Part shown: positions 1 through 10,716 of the stretch, piece after piece
Position numbering within the stretch: position 1 is the stretch's first letter
Layout: every line of letters starts with the position of its first letter
NCBI GenBank assembly: GCA_949751835.1
Contig: CATKHK010000001.1
Span: forward strand, 911,056-975,055
Source of the DNA: Blepharisma japonicum
Lineage: Eukaryota; Ciliophora; Heterotrichea; Heterotrichida; Blepharismidae
Length of the DNA stretch: 64,000 nt
Direction: 5' to 3'
The notes under the pieces: model-generated
Databases searched by the model: none
What the model was told of the DNA's origin: nothing
Seen by the model: only the letters and a program-made list of their open reading frames with translations
Translations under genes and position numbers: made by a program

Positions 1-522
1 GGGAATTGCACTTCTGGAGATATATCAGCGCTATATAAAGATTTCTTTCAGAATGGGTATTCAGACGATACATGCTTGCAGTATGTAGCAGACAATTCAA
101 GCACATTTGATTGCTATAATTGTGTACCGCCTGCACCTCAGGAAGGTAATAACTCATACTGCAGCCCTATTGCACCTCCGTTCTTATTTAAAATCAGTAG
201 CTACAAAAATCTTGCTGGGGTGACAAAAATGATGCAAGAAATTTATACAAATGGACCAATCACATGTGGAATCTACGCAAGTAAAGGGTTTGCTAACTAT
301 ACTGGAGGAATTTATAGTGAAATTTCAAAAATTTCTACAATCAGCCAATATGTCTCTCTTGTAGGCTGGGGAGTAGACCCATCAACAAAAACTCAATACT
401 GGATTGGGAGAAACTCCTGGGGAACAGGCTGGGGCGAGTATGGATTTTTTAGGATGCAAATGTTTAGAGATAACCTTGGTATTGAGACTGATTGCATGTC
501 AGCAGTTCCAATTTTTGGATAA
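1..522 (+). CDS. CZ1: C-terminal part of a double-domain cathepsin Z-like pseudoprotease (5' end outside window)
   Basis: The frame is open from the first base and ends at TAA 520-522, giving 173 residues that match the C-terminal half of a second cathepsin-Z-like domain in the neighbouring copies. Visible landmarks are S-D-D-T-C, the C-x-x-C-V-P-P-A-P segment, N-G-P-I-T-C-G-I-Y, and G-R-N-S-W-G, which holds the Asn of the papain-family triad. At the position of the catalytic His (cathepsin Z I-N-H-V-V) the sequence reads I-S-Q-Y-V, so His is replaced by Gln and the domain should be inactive. The nucleophile position lies outside the window. No UGA codon occurs in this part. Its 3' flank leads into CZ2 after about 750 bases. 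The family call is firm; catalytic death rests on the missing His. Confidence 0.85.
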   Translation, partial: GNCTSGDISALYKDFFQNGYSDDTCLQYVADNSSTFDCYNCVPPAPQEGNNSYCSPIAPPFLFKISSYKNLAGVTKMMQEIYTNGPITCGIYASKGFANYTGGIYSEISKISTISQYVSLVGWGVDPSTKTQYWIGRNSWGTGWGEYGFFRMQMFRDNLGIETDCMSAVPIFG

Positions 523-1260
523 ATTAATTAATTTATTCAAACTATAAGAATATTTAATTTATTTTAGTAAGGTTTCTAATGCTCAATCTAAATTAACTAA
601 TTAAATAAAAAAGATAAAGGATTAAAAAAATTCTTAGAATTAATGCCAAAATTAAAAAAGTGCATGCCTATTTATTTCAACCCTAAAGACTCATGGAATT
701 AGCTATTTAGAATTGAAATTCCTATAATTGAAAATATTTACCTAATATTGTCAAATTAGAAAATTAATGTCACTAAATATGGTTAAATTGATAATGAATT
801 GTTTTAAATAGAAAAATTACAATTTTTAAGAGATGAAACTTTATAATTTAATTCTGGAAAGCCAATATTGTATAAATTAAATAAACATATCAAAATAGGT
901 GTGCCAAAAAATAATTTTATGCTATTCTGAAGGAATGTCTAGCAAATAGGCTCGACCAAATGAGATGGAGCCAATTTTAAATTAAATCATTTATATCCCA
1001 TGCTATGGGCTCGAATTTATCGGACAATATTCCTAGCTCTAAGAGCAGCTTCTGGGAATTTCACCCTCCCCAGCCGTGACTGTGCAATGACTCAAGGATG
1101 ATCAAGAAGAATAAAAATTTCAGCTCAAAAAGTTTGCTTAAAATTAAAAAGTAAAATAACGTTTACAGTAATCTATCCTTTTAAACTGTAATTTTATTTT
1201 TATTCATTTCATAATACAAAACTTTATAATAGCTTTAAATCCTTATTTTTTTAGAGGTGA
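523..1260. other. Spacer CZ1-CZ2, no gene recognised
   Basis: AT-rich spacer with stops in all frames even when UGA is read as Trp. A slightly GC-richer stretch at about 945-1110 contains a small inverted repeat (CCCAT-GCT-ATGGG near 997) but no recognisable tRNA or other RNA. The last 120 bases resemble the spacer before CZ5. Confidence 0.5.
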
Positions 1261-1277
1261 CCATTTTTGGGGAAATA
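1261..1277 (+). promoter_or_regulatory. Conserved CZ leader before CZ2 ATG
   Basis: The sequence CCATTTTTGGGGAAATA abuts ATG 1278. The same 16-17 bases precede CZ3-CZ7 and survive in the decayed start near 3455. Conservation is stronger here than in the signal peptide that follows, so it may be a core promoter or 5'UTR element. Confidence 0.6.
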
Positions 1278-2960
1278 ATGTTTAAAGCTCAGCTAGCCAT
1301 TTTAACACTTGTTACCTTCTTGGTCTTTGCAAATGAAAGTAATTCTGATTTGATTTCATCCTTAGGCTTACCCACAAATTTGTTCTGGGGTAAAGTAAAT
1401 GGGACGAGCTATCTTACGGTAACAAGAAACCTAAAAAATCTCGAATATTGCTCAGCCTCTTGGGCTATGGCTGCCACAACTGTCCTTTCTGATCGCTTTA
1501 AGGTCCTTAGAAATGCTTCATGGCCTGACTATAATATTTCTCCACAAGTCGCGCTTAGTTGTATTCAAAACGTCCAAGGCTGCTCTGAAGAGGGAGACCC
1601 AGCGTTAGTTTACAATTATATAGCTAATAATGGAATTACTGATGAAACTTGTGCAATTTACCAGGCCCGCGATTTTTCAAATGGAGCCCCTTGTGATAGA
1701 TATGCTGTATGTAAAACTTGTTACCCTAATGGAAAATGTGACATTCCTAGTAGATATTATTTATATCAAATCACTGGATATACAGTAGCCAAAGGCCAAG
1801 CTCAAATGCTACAAGGTTTACAAAGTGGGCCAATTGTATGCAGACTAAATAGTACAAATCAGTTTGTACAATACAGTTCTAGTGATGATATACTTATCCC
1901 TACACAGTCACCAAGTAATGGTACCATTTATGTTTCTATTGTAGGATATGGAGTAGATTCTAAAGGTAACAATTATTGGATCGGCAGAAACTCTTGGGGG
2001 ATTGGTTGGGGAGATGCAGGTTTCTTTAATTTAATAAGAGGAACTGATGCTTTAGGGATTGAAGAATATTGTGTTTACCCTACCCCAAGCTTAGATGTTA
2101 TTGTTGTTAACACTAATAGTGAAGGAAAAGTAGAAAGATCTACTGTCAATAATTTCAGCTTACACGTAAATGAAGAAGGATCAGCCAGTTCTTTTAGAGT
2201 AAAGCCAGCAGCTGATGGGACTCTTTCCGCTGTTCCTTCCTCCTGGAGTTGGGCAAATGTGAAAGGTAAAAATTATTTATCATGGATCAGAAACCAAAAT
2301 ATCCCACAGTACATGGATGCTTCTTGGGCTTTTGCCGCAGCGTCTTCTGTAACTGACCGCTTTAATATTCTGTTTTTCAACGACACTTTTCCTCAATTCG
2401 TTATATCTCCACAAGATATGATTAATAATGCTCTAGGAAATTTCGATAATTCAGATATACCATCACTTTATCAATATTTCCTTCAATTTGGGTTTTCAGA
2501 TGACACATGTCTGCAGTATGTAGCAGATGATTGAAATATTTTTGATTGCAGAAATTGTGTACCTCCAGCACCTGCTGATGTAAGTGACAATTCATACTGC
2601 AGTGTTGTTGAAATCCCTATATCATTTAAAATTAGCAGCTACACAAACCTCGCTGGTGCGACCAAGATGAAACAAGAAATTTATACAAATGGGCCAATCA
2701 CATGTGGAATATACGCAAGTGCAAAGTTTGCGAATTACACTTCAGGAATTTATAGTGAAATTTCGAAAACTTCTACAATAAGCCAATATGTATCAGTTGT
2801 AGGCTGGGGAGTAGACCCAACAACGAAAAATCAATATTGGATTGGGAGGAATTCTTTGGGAACAGGCTGGGGTGACTTTGGATTCTTTTTTATGCAGATG
2901 TTTAGGGACAATCTTGGAATTGAAACTGACTGCATAGCTGCTGTCCCAACTTTTAAATAA
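1278..2960 (+). CDS. CZ2: secreted double-domain cathepsin Z-like pseudoprotease
   Basis: 560 residues reading UGA 2532-2534 as Trp; stop TAA 2958-2960. I chose ATG 1278, not the GTG 21 bases upstream, because the conserved leader ends there and a typical signal peptide (MFKAQLAILTLVTFLVFA) follows. Two tandem C1A domains (about 31-275 and 315-560) are joined by an acidic linker. Domain 1 reads E-Y-C-S-A-S-W-A against cathepsin Z Q-Y-C-G-S-C-W-A, so the nucleophile is Ser61, and the His position is Ile (T-I-Y-V-S). Domain 2 reads Y-M-D-A-S-W-A, also Ser, with Gln for His. Structural cysteines and many N-glycosylation sequons remain. Expected to be secreted or lysosomal and non-proteolytic; the actual role is unknown. 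Closest in sequence to CZ5. Confidence 0.88.
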
Positions 2961-3289
2961 ATTAGCTTACTGACTCTCAAATAATAAAAATTTAGATAAA
3001 AAATATTTTGTTCTTTGTTTGGTTGGCAAAATCAAAAAATAATTATTTCTTAAGCAGATTAAAAATTCTTTATATTAGAATATATATTTGAATAGATAAA
3101 TTAACTGTTGGCTATTTTAATAACATTTTTATTTTCGACAAGCAAAACCTTATTAGGCTTCATTTTCATAATAAAATTCAACAAAAACTACTAAAACTAT
3201 TTTATAAAGTAAAATAAAATTTCTACAACAGGCTTATCATTCTTAATAATATTGTTAAACAAATATGCAATAATAGTCAGCCATTTAGA
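2961..3289. other. Spacer after CZ2
   Basis: AT-rich sequence without a readable frame. The segment around 3155-3200 resembles the spacer downstream of CZ3 near 6580-6610 (shared CATTTTCATAATAAAA), so it is probably duplicated flank. Confidence 0.45.
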
Positions 3290-3575
3290 ATATTTAATCT
3301 AGCCATATAAAATTATAAGATAGCTCAGTGATACCTTGAAATTGAAATTCAATTAAAAAAGAATGCAAATGTCAAAAAAATCCCATCTCCACAATAATGA
3401 TTTTTTATCCCTAACTAATCGGATCTAAAAACTGCATAAGAATTTATTTTTATTATTCATTTTGGGGAATAATATTTAACATTAAATTAGTTTTTGCAGC
3501 ACTTTCTATTCTCATTGTTTTAGTATATAGGAATTGCTCTGACTTCAAGATATAAGCTCGGAGTTATCAGAGATG
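3290..3575 (+). pseudogene. Decayed CZ gene start (leader plus signal peptide region)
   Basis: This stretch aligns with the upstream region and first codons of CZ4 (7225-7480). It contains the leader as CATTTTGGGGAATAATAT at about 3460-3477, where the ATG has become ATA, then a recognisable but broken signal-peptide region (about 3478-3545) and the start of the mature part. Homology stops near 3575. It is the remnant of a lost family member between CZ2 and CZ3. Confidence 0.7.
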
Positions 3576-4640
3576 GAAGTTTAGGCTTAACGAAGCTGTG
3601 TAGAATATCCACTCGCAGAAGTAAAGGCCAGTGGGGTTAGATATATTTTTTAATTCGATAATATATGTTCCATCGATGCATATTAAAATCCCTAACAGCT
3701 GCATAACAGCATCACCAATAGATTAGAAACGAGAATGGAACTTCAAGAAGGTATGCAAATGGGCATTGAAAGACTGCATGACACATCGAATGCAGTTGAA
3801 AATGAAAATTTGCACACATTTATTATCTGCTTCTCATGAGACTAAATGCGAGACATCTTCCAGTCAGCTCATCAAACTTGTAGAGTTTGGTTATTTCTAG
3901 CGTAGATCTACTCCAAGATAAATAATAGTGATCCGAGTAGATCATTTAACTATTATTATCTATAAAAGAAAAATAAATTTGGAAAAAGACTTTTAAATAA
4001 TGAAAAAAATAGACAATTCTAATAATAAAAACAAATAGTAGCATTATATTTTGCTCTAATAAGATTATAATTAGCTTATTGCTGCTCTTTAATTTAATAC
4101 ATTTATAAGAGAATAATATTTATTTACGGTTAAATTGCTACTCTATCTTCTCATTTTTTAAGCATAAATATTTATTAAGTCGATCTGGTCACGCTTAGCT
4201 AGATTTGAGACTCTTGCAATCTATTTTCAAGCATCTGCCTATTTATAACAAAAATAATAATAAAAATATTTTTAATATTCATTTAGTCTGCCAATACTGA
4301 GTTGTAATAAAAAAATTCTTTGAATATTTTCTTAATCAATGTTTTGAAATAATTTATATCTTAAAAATATATATACAAGATTATAATTAAAATCAGTAGA
4401 AAAATTAAAAGCAAATATAAATTTAAAGCTCAGTAGAGAATAGCTCATCTGAGGAAAATTTATGATTAAAATAGAGCAAAAAATTAATAAAGATATTTAG
4501 CTCAAGAAATAATATCCAAATTGTCAAGCGCTGCTGCAAAATAAATCATATAACCAGCAAGCACCTTTAATAGATTGAATCATCTTTATATCAATCTTAA
4601 TTAAGCTAATAATTCCTTATTATTAGATTTTTTTGTCGAC
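3576..4640. other. Spacer before CZ3 with a GC-richer unexplained patch and duplicated flank
   Basis: About 3576-3960 is less AT-rich than its surroundings and has no long frame; no RNA family is recognised. About 4086-4250 resembles 12770-12925 and 13444-13560 and includes a degenerate copy of the CZ leader. About 4420-4620 is similar to the sequence upstream of CZ6 (13915-14110), as expected if CZ3 and CZ6 were duplicated with their upstream DNA. Confidence 0.5.
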
Positions 4641-4657
4641 TCCATTTTGGTGAAATA
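4641..4657 (+). promoter_or_regulatory. Conserved CZ leader before CZ3 ATG
   Basis: TCCATTTTGGTGAAATA abuts ATG 4658. The GGTG variant is shared only with CZ6, matching the CZ3/CZ6 subfamily. Confidence 0.6.
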
Positions 4658-6325
4658 ATGATTATCAAAAATCCAGCTTTTTTAATCCTTGCAGTCAATT
4701 TAGCTTTCTCATTTGCAATTTCCTCTAATTTGGCTTCTTCATCTTTAAGTATACCAACAAGCTTGTACTGGGGTAATGTAAATGGCACTAGCTATCTTAC
4801 GGTATCGAGAAATCAAAAAAGTCTTCAATATTGCACAGGTTCTTGGGCTATTGCTGCCACAACAGTCCTTTCTGATCGTTTTAAGGTCCTTAGAAATGCT
4901 TCATGGCCTGATTATAATATTGCTCCACAAGTTGCCCTTAGTTGTATTTCACAAGTACAAGGCTGTCATGAAGAAGGAGATCCAGCGTTAGTCTATGACT
5001 ATATTTCCAAAAATGGGATTACTGATGAAACTTGTGCAGTTTATCAAGGGCTTGATTTTTCAAATGGAAATCCTTGTGGTCCATATTCCATATGCTTGAC
5101 TTGTCTATCTCAAACCAGTTGTTTTACTCCTAGCAGGTATTATCTTTACAATATTACAGGATACTCAGTTGCCAAAGGGGAGGATCAAATGCTAAGCGCT
5201 TTACAAAGTGGTCCTATTGTTTGCAGGCTGAATAACACGATTGAGTTTGAAGCATACAGCTCTAAAGATAATATACTTGTTCCTGGCAAATTTCCAAGTA
5301 ATGGAACTATTTATGTTTCTATTGTCGGATATGGAGTCGATTCTGCTGGCACTAATTATTGGATCGGCAGAAACTCTTGGGGAACAACATGGGGCGACCT
5401 TGGATTCTTTAACCTGATAAGAGGAACTGACGCTTTAGGGATTGAGGAATATTGCGTGTACCCTACTCCTAACTTAACAGTCACTGTTGTTACTACTAAA
5501 AGTCAAGGAATAGAAGAAAGAACCTTTATTGATAACTTTGAGCTTCCTAAACTTGAAAATGAGCCTAGCTCTTTTAGAATCAAGCCAGAAGCTGATGAAG
5601 CTCTTGCTGCTGTTCCTTCAGCTTGGGACTGGAGAAATGCAAATGGCACAAATTATTTATCATGGGTCAGGAACCAAAATCTTCCTCAATATACTACCTG
5701 GTCTTGAATACTCGCTACAGCATCTTCTATTTCTGATAGAGTCAATATTATGTTTTACAACGCCACCTTTACTCCATTTACTATGTCTATTCAAGATTTG
5801 CTTGATGAAACTGATGGGATGCAGGAAGATCTTTACTCATCTTTACAATATGGTATTTCAGATGATACATGCCGTCAGTATGTAGGAGGCGAATTCGTTC
5901 CATATCCATGCTTAACCTGTGTACCGCCAGCACCTCAGTATGGCTCGGAGTCAAACTGCAAAAGTGTTACTCCTCCTTTTTTATATAGAATCAGCAGTTA
6001 TAAAAATCTTGCTGGAGCAACCAAGATGATGCAAGAAATTTATACAAATGGACCTATTACATGTGGGATCTACTCAAGTATAAAATTCCTTACATACAGT
6101 GGAGGAATTTATAGTGAAATTTCAGCAATTTCTAAAATCAGTCAATATGTATCAGTTGTAGGCTGGGGGGTAGACCCATCAACGAAAACTCAATACTGGA
6201 TAGGTAGGAATTCTTGGGGAACATTTTGGGGGGAGTATGGATTTTTCAGGATTCAAATGTTTAGAGATAACCTCGGTATTGAAACTGATTGCGTGTCAGC
6301 AGTCCCAACTTTTAAAAAAAAATAA
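4658..6325 (+). CDS. CZ3: secreted double-domain cathepsin Z-like pseudoprotease (CZ3/CZ6 subfamily)
   Basis: 555 residues, with UGA 5705-5707 read as Trp and stop TAA 6323-6325. A signal peptide (MIIKNPAFLILAVNLAFSFA) follows the conserved leader. Domain 1 has Q-Y-C-T-G-S-W-A, so Ser62 replaces the nucleophilic Cys, and Ile at the His position. Domain 2 is further diverged: Q-Y-T-T-W-S-W lacks even the structural Cys of the Q-Y-C motif, and its middle section is a rewritten stretch (M-S-I-Q-D-L-L-D-E-T-D-G-M-Q) shared only with CZ6. The triad Asn remains in R-N-S-W-G of both domains. The C-terminus carries three extra Lys. The frame is intact, so the gene may be expressed, but no peptidase activity is expected. 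Confidence 0.87.
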
Positions 6326-7385
6326 ATAAAAATTCATAATAGGGAAATTTATTTAAAAAGAAAAATTAGGCATATAATTTTCAAATCCTTAAATACGTAA
6401 ATATGAGGTTAAAGCCAGAGCCTTCTAAGGAAATCAGTAATATTAAAACAATTCATTTATTATGATAGATTTTAAATTTTTATATATTAGACTAAATACC
6501 TATGGACAAGTTATCTGCACTATATTAATTGCATTTGTATTTAAACATAGATATACATTACCAGAGCTATCATAAGCTTTTAAGCACATTTTCATAATAA
6601 AAATTTATCAAGTAACTACTGAAACATAAAAAAAAAAAAAAAAATTGAAAATAAGATTTGTGACAGTTTAGAATTTGTGACAGTTTAGAATTATATAAAA
6701 AAGAAGAGTCTTTAAAATATCAACAAGCCAAAGAAGATCTATCTAAATCTATAATTAATTGCTAGTCTGCAAAAAGAAGCAATGAAAGAAGCTGAAGAGG
6801 CACTTAAAAGTTTAGAAAGAAAATGCTTCTATTTATTAGAACGTTTGCCAAATATATTAGAACATTTGACTGGGAAGTTCAAAGAATTTGATTCAAAGTT
6901 AGAGCAATTTGATGGTTCAAAGAATTATGCCAATCAAGAGGCAATTATCGAGAAAGCGAAAAAAAAAGAGCATGTGAAAGTCTTGAGCCAACCATAGACG
7001 CATTTCTTCAAATATAGAATCTGGCTCATCATATATGTCAGTGAAGGTAAACAACAAAAAATATAAGGCTTTTTGAATTGGACTAAAAAGTTCTATAAAT
7101 AGATCCGCTTCCTTAATAGCCAAATAAACTTAAGTAAATATTAAATTATTATTAATTATTATCTGTCGTAAAAGAATCTTCTTGCTTATAATATTTATAA
7201 ACAAAGATTAGATAAATAGAAATCAAGCCATTAAAATTATAAAATTGCTCAATGATACATTGAAATTGTCTGAAGTTTAAAATAAAAATAAATCATATGA
7301 TCAAAGTACATTCCTAGCTATTAATAAATTTATTATCTTAAATTAATAAGATCTAAGAAGGTTTAAGAATTTATTTTTATTATTC
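6326..7385. other. Spacer CZ3-CZ4 with poly-A run, 18-bp tandem repeat and coiled-coil-like short frame
   Basis: A run of about 18 A lies near 6629-6646, followed by two copies of an 18-bp unit (GTGACAGTTTAGAATT core) at about 6659-6694. A 71-codon frame at 6782-6997, rich in Glu, Lys and Leu, looks coiled-coil-like. TAA lies just upstream of it and a second in-frame tract follows its stop, so I read it as a decayed fragment, not a gene. About 7225-7385 matches the flank of the decayed start at 3290-3460. Confidence 0.5.
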
Positions 7386-7402
7386 ACCATTTTGGGGAAA
7401 TA
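7386..7402 (+). promoter_or_regulatory. Conserved CZ leader before CZ4 ATG
   Basis: ACCATTTTGGGGAAATA abuts ATG 7403. It is kept intact although the gene behind it is frame-broken, suggesting recent decay. Confidence 0.55.
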
Positions 7403-9094
7403 ATGCTTAGCATTAAGTCAACTTTAACAGCACTCGCTATTCTCATCACTTTTGCTTATGAAAATGATCACTCTGATTTAACTTCTGCATCTTTAGGCTT
7501 ACCTACAAATTTGTTCTGGGGTAAATTAAATGGGACTAGTTATCTAACAGTAACAAAGAGCCTAAAAAATCTTGAATGATGCTCAGGCACTTGGGCCATG
7601 GCTGCAACAAGTGTCCTTTCAGACCGTTTCAAAGTCCTTAGGAATGCTTCATGGCCTGACTACAATATTGCTCCACAAGTTGCACTTACCTGCATTACAA
7701 AGGTTAAAGGCTGCTTTGAAGAAGGAGATCCAGCATGGGTTTATGATTATATCATCGAAAAAGGAATTACTGACGAAACATGTGCAGTTTATAGGGGTCT
7801 TGATTTTTCAAATGGAGGTACTTGCAATCGATATACCAGATCACAACTTGCATCGCTAGTGGAAATTGTGATGTTTCTAGCAGATATTATGTTTACAATA
7901 TTACTGGATATACAAAAGTCACAGGTCAAGCTCAAATGCTAACCCGCTTTACAAGGTGGACCAATTGTATGTAGGCTTAATAGCACAGATCAATTTTGAG
8001 ATTACAGCTCTAGTGACGATATACTGGTCCCAGAAGACTCACCAAATAATGGAACAGTTTATGTTTCTATTGTTGGATATGGTGTGAATGCTACAGGGAC
8101 TAATTATTGGATTGGTAGAAATTCTTGGGGAATAGGCTGGGGAGATGTAGGATTCTTTAATCTAATAAGAGGAAATAACGCTTTAGGGATTGAGGAATAT
8201 TGTGTTTATCCTACTCCTAACTTAACGATTACATTAGTTACTAATAACAGCCAAGGAGAAGAAGAAAAATCTTATATTAGTGATTTTAATCTCCCCAAGC
8301 TTGAAGAAGAGACAAAGCATCATTTGAGAGCTAAGCCTTCAGCTGATGAAAATCTTGCTGCTGTTCCTTCAGCATGGGATTGGAGAAATGCAAATGGTAA
8401 AAATTACTTATCATGGGTCAGAAACCAAAATCTTCCTGAATACTGCGCCGCCTCTTGGGCGTTTGCTCCTGCATCTTCTGTCACTGACCGTTTGAATATT
8501 ATGTTTTTTAACAATACTTTTCCTCAATTCATTATATCTCCGCAAGATATGATTAATTGAAATATAGGAAGCTGTGGTTACGAAGTTTTTGATACAACTC
8601 TATTCTATAAAACATTCTTAACATATGGGTTTTCAGATGAAACATGCCTTATGTACATAGCAACCAATTCATATGCTTTCACATGTGTGGAATGCTGACC
8701 TCCTGCGCCTCAGCTTGGTGAATTTGCTGACTGCAGAGCTATTTTACCTCCTATTACGTTTAGAATCAGCAGCTATAAAAATCTTGCTGGAGCTACCAAG
8801 ATGATGCAAGAAATTTATACGAATGGGCCTATTACTTGTGGGATTTATAATAGCACAAATTTTGCGAGGTATGCTGGAGGAATTTATAGTGAAATTACAG
8901 GGACTTCTCAACTCAGCCTGTATGTATCAGTTGTAGGTTGGGGAGTAGATCCATCAACAAAAACTCAATATTGAATAGGAAGGAATTCTTTGGGCACAGG
9001 CTGGGGTGAGTATGGATTTTTCAGGATGCAAATGTTTAGAGATAACCTTGGTATTGAAACTGATTGCGTTGCCGCAGTACCATCTTTTAAATAA
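7403..9094 (+). pseudogene. CZ4: frame-broken double-domain cathepsin Z-like copy
   Basis: Homology runs full length from ATG 7403 to TAA 9092-9094. A one-base deletion near 7841 (expected T-G-C reads T-C) and a one-base insertion near 7943 put about 35 codons out of frame; the original frame then meets TAA at 7940-7942. The two shifts compensate, so the rest of the protein stays in phase. UGA codons at 7577, 7997, 8558, 8696 and 8972 read as Trp; the one at 8972 is the invariant Trp of Y-W-I-G-R-N. Domain 1 has C-S-G-T-W-A, so Thr, not Ser, sits at the nucleophile position; domain 2 has Ser. Both His positions are lost and domain 2 reads N-S-L for N-S-W. Sequencing error at both sites is possible but less likely than decay. 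Confidence 0.8.
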
Positions 9095-9387
9095 ATTAAC
9101 TATTTTATTCAATCTTTTTAAAATTTTCTAAAAAGGGTTATATAATTTAAGTATTGAGATAATCATTTTTAACGATAACTAGGCTGGATAAATTGCTAAG
9201 AAATCCTTCAAAAGAAAAAAAAGCTGATGAAATATGAATATATGAGTTCAGTCGTTTTGTTATGTTTTTATGATAATAAAATTATTAAACGTGTTTATAT
9301 TATTATTTTTTCCAAATAATCCTTCATGCAATAATTCTAAAGTCTGTATGTTGCATTGCCATAGCGATTTATTGTAGTGCGTCATGT
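9095..9387. other. Spacer after CZ4
   Basis: AT-rich, no gene seen. It separates CZ4 from a duplicate of CZ4's own 3' end. Confidence 0.4.
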
Positions 9388-9907
9388 ATATAAGAAGCTG
9401 TGGTTATGAAGTTTTTGATGCATCTCTACTTTACCAATATTCTTAAAATATGGGTTTTTAGATGAAACATGTCTTATGTACATAGCAACCAATTTATCTT
9501 CTTTAATATGCATGGAATGCTGGCCTCCAGTTCCTCCAGATAGAGGAATATCTGCTGTAGAACTATTTTACCTCCTATTTTATTTAAAATCACAACTATA
9601 AAAACTTTGCTGGAGCTATCAAGATGATGCAAGAAATTTATACGAATGGGCCTATTACTTGTGGGATTTATAATAGCACAAATTTTGCGAGATATAATGG
9701 AGTGAAATTACAGAGACTTCTACACTCAACCTGTTTGTCTCTGCTGCAGGTTGGTAGTAGATCTGTCAACAAAAACTCAATATTGGATAAGAAGGAATTC
9801 TTTGGGCTCAGGCTTGGGTCGAGTATGGAGTTTTTAGAATACAAATTTTTAGAGATTATCTTGGTATTGAAACTGATTGCGTTGCCGCAGCACCAGCTTT
9901 TAAATAA
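9388..9907 (+). pseudogene. Solitary 3' fragment of a CZ gene, duplicate of the CZ4 end
   Basis: This segment aligns with CZ4 from about 8566 to its stop: the same S-C-G-Y-E-V-F-D opening, then the T-C-L-M-Y-I-A-T segment, N-G-P-I-T-C-G-I-Y and an ending that matches CZ4's last codons. Several small deletions break the frame, and the conserved G-G-I-Y-S-E and G-W-G-V-D blocks are damaged. No domain 1 and no leader are present. It arose by a partial tandem duplication of the CZ4 3' end and then decayed. Confidence 0.8.
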
Positions 9908-10699
9908 ATTATTTTATTCAATTTTTATAATTTTCTTAAAAGGGGTCTGATTATCTTAATTGAGTTATGAAATAATCGCTAATTTTTACAATAATTAGTC
10001 TGAATAATTGGCAAATAAAATAAATTGTTAGAATTAATTCAAGCATTATTTCTGAAAATTTCTTTGCTAATAAATAATAATCTTGCCCTATTTAGTTACA
10101 AATTTGACTAAATGCTATAGAATAATATGGCAAAATTAAAGAAATGACATCACCAAAATGGCTTATTGACCTAAAATTGTAGTAAAGAGAGATTCATAAA
10201 TTTAGAATCATAATTTATGGCAAGCATTGGAGAAGACTCTAAGGCTTAGGCTAAGTGTAGCATTCCACTTGTAAAATTTATGTGTAGAATTCAAATAAAT
10301 TTATATACAACTTTCGAAGAGTTTGGCGATCCTTAAAAAGTCTAGGCTCAACAAGATAAAAATTTTCCTTAAATAAATAAGAAAATATTATAAATGAAAT
10401 TTCTTACATTTACTATTAGATCCTGTCTAAATATTAGTTTTATTCAATTTATTTTATCATGAATATTTGAGTGCCATCATCTTCCTGGCTGAAATAATTA
10501 TCTCTAAAAAGAGATATTCAAAATTAGTATATTATTATAGGAAAATGCATCTCAAAAATAAAAATCTTAAAGTTTTCTATAATTTAAAATAGGGCAAATA
10601 ATTAGAGCTATTTATTGATTTAAAACTGCATGTTATCTTTGCTTAGTTTATAAAATAAGTATTATAATAATAGGATAAATCCTTATTTTTAACTAGTGG
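9908..10699. other. Spacer before CZ5
   Basis: AT-rich, no frame. A GC-richer stretch near 10215-10275 weakly resembles 3580-3630. The last 100 bases resemble the flank upstream of CZ2. Confidence 0.45.
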
Positions 10700-10716
10700 C
10701 CATATTTGGGGAAATA
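10700..10716 (+). promoter_or_regulatory. Conserved CZ leader before CZ5 ATG
   Basis: CCATATTTGGGGAAATA abuts ATG 10717. One T-to-A change relative to the CZ2 copy. Confidence 0.6.

Noticed and set aside
945-1110. Possible tRNA or small RNA from the GGGCTCGAATTTATC sequence
   Set aside because: It does not form a T-arm with proper stems and no cloverleaf can be drawn.
1257-1277. N-terminal extension of CZ2 (and the like before CZ5) from a GTG through the leader
   Set aside because: Needs a non-ATG start, would bury the signal peptide, and the leader is not in a coding frame in all paralogs.
3576-3960. Candidate structured RNA in the GC-richer spacer
   Set aside because: Local palindromic bits (GTAGATC near 3900-3945) but no recognisable family; not supported enough to call.
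6782-6997. 71-codon Glu/Lys-rich frame
   Set aside because: Short, no homolog in the window, stops close on both sides; more like a remnant than a gene.
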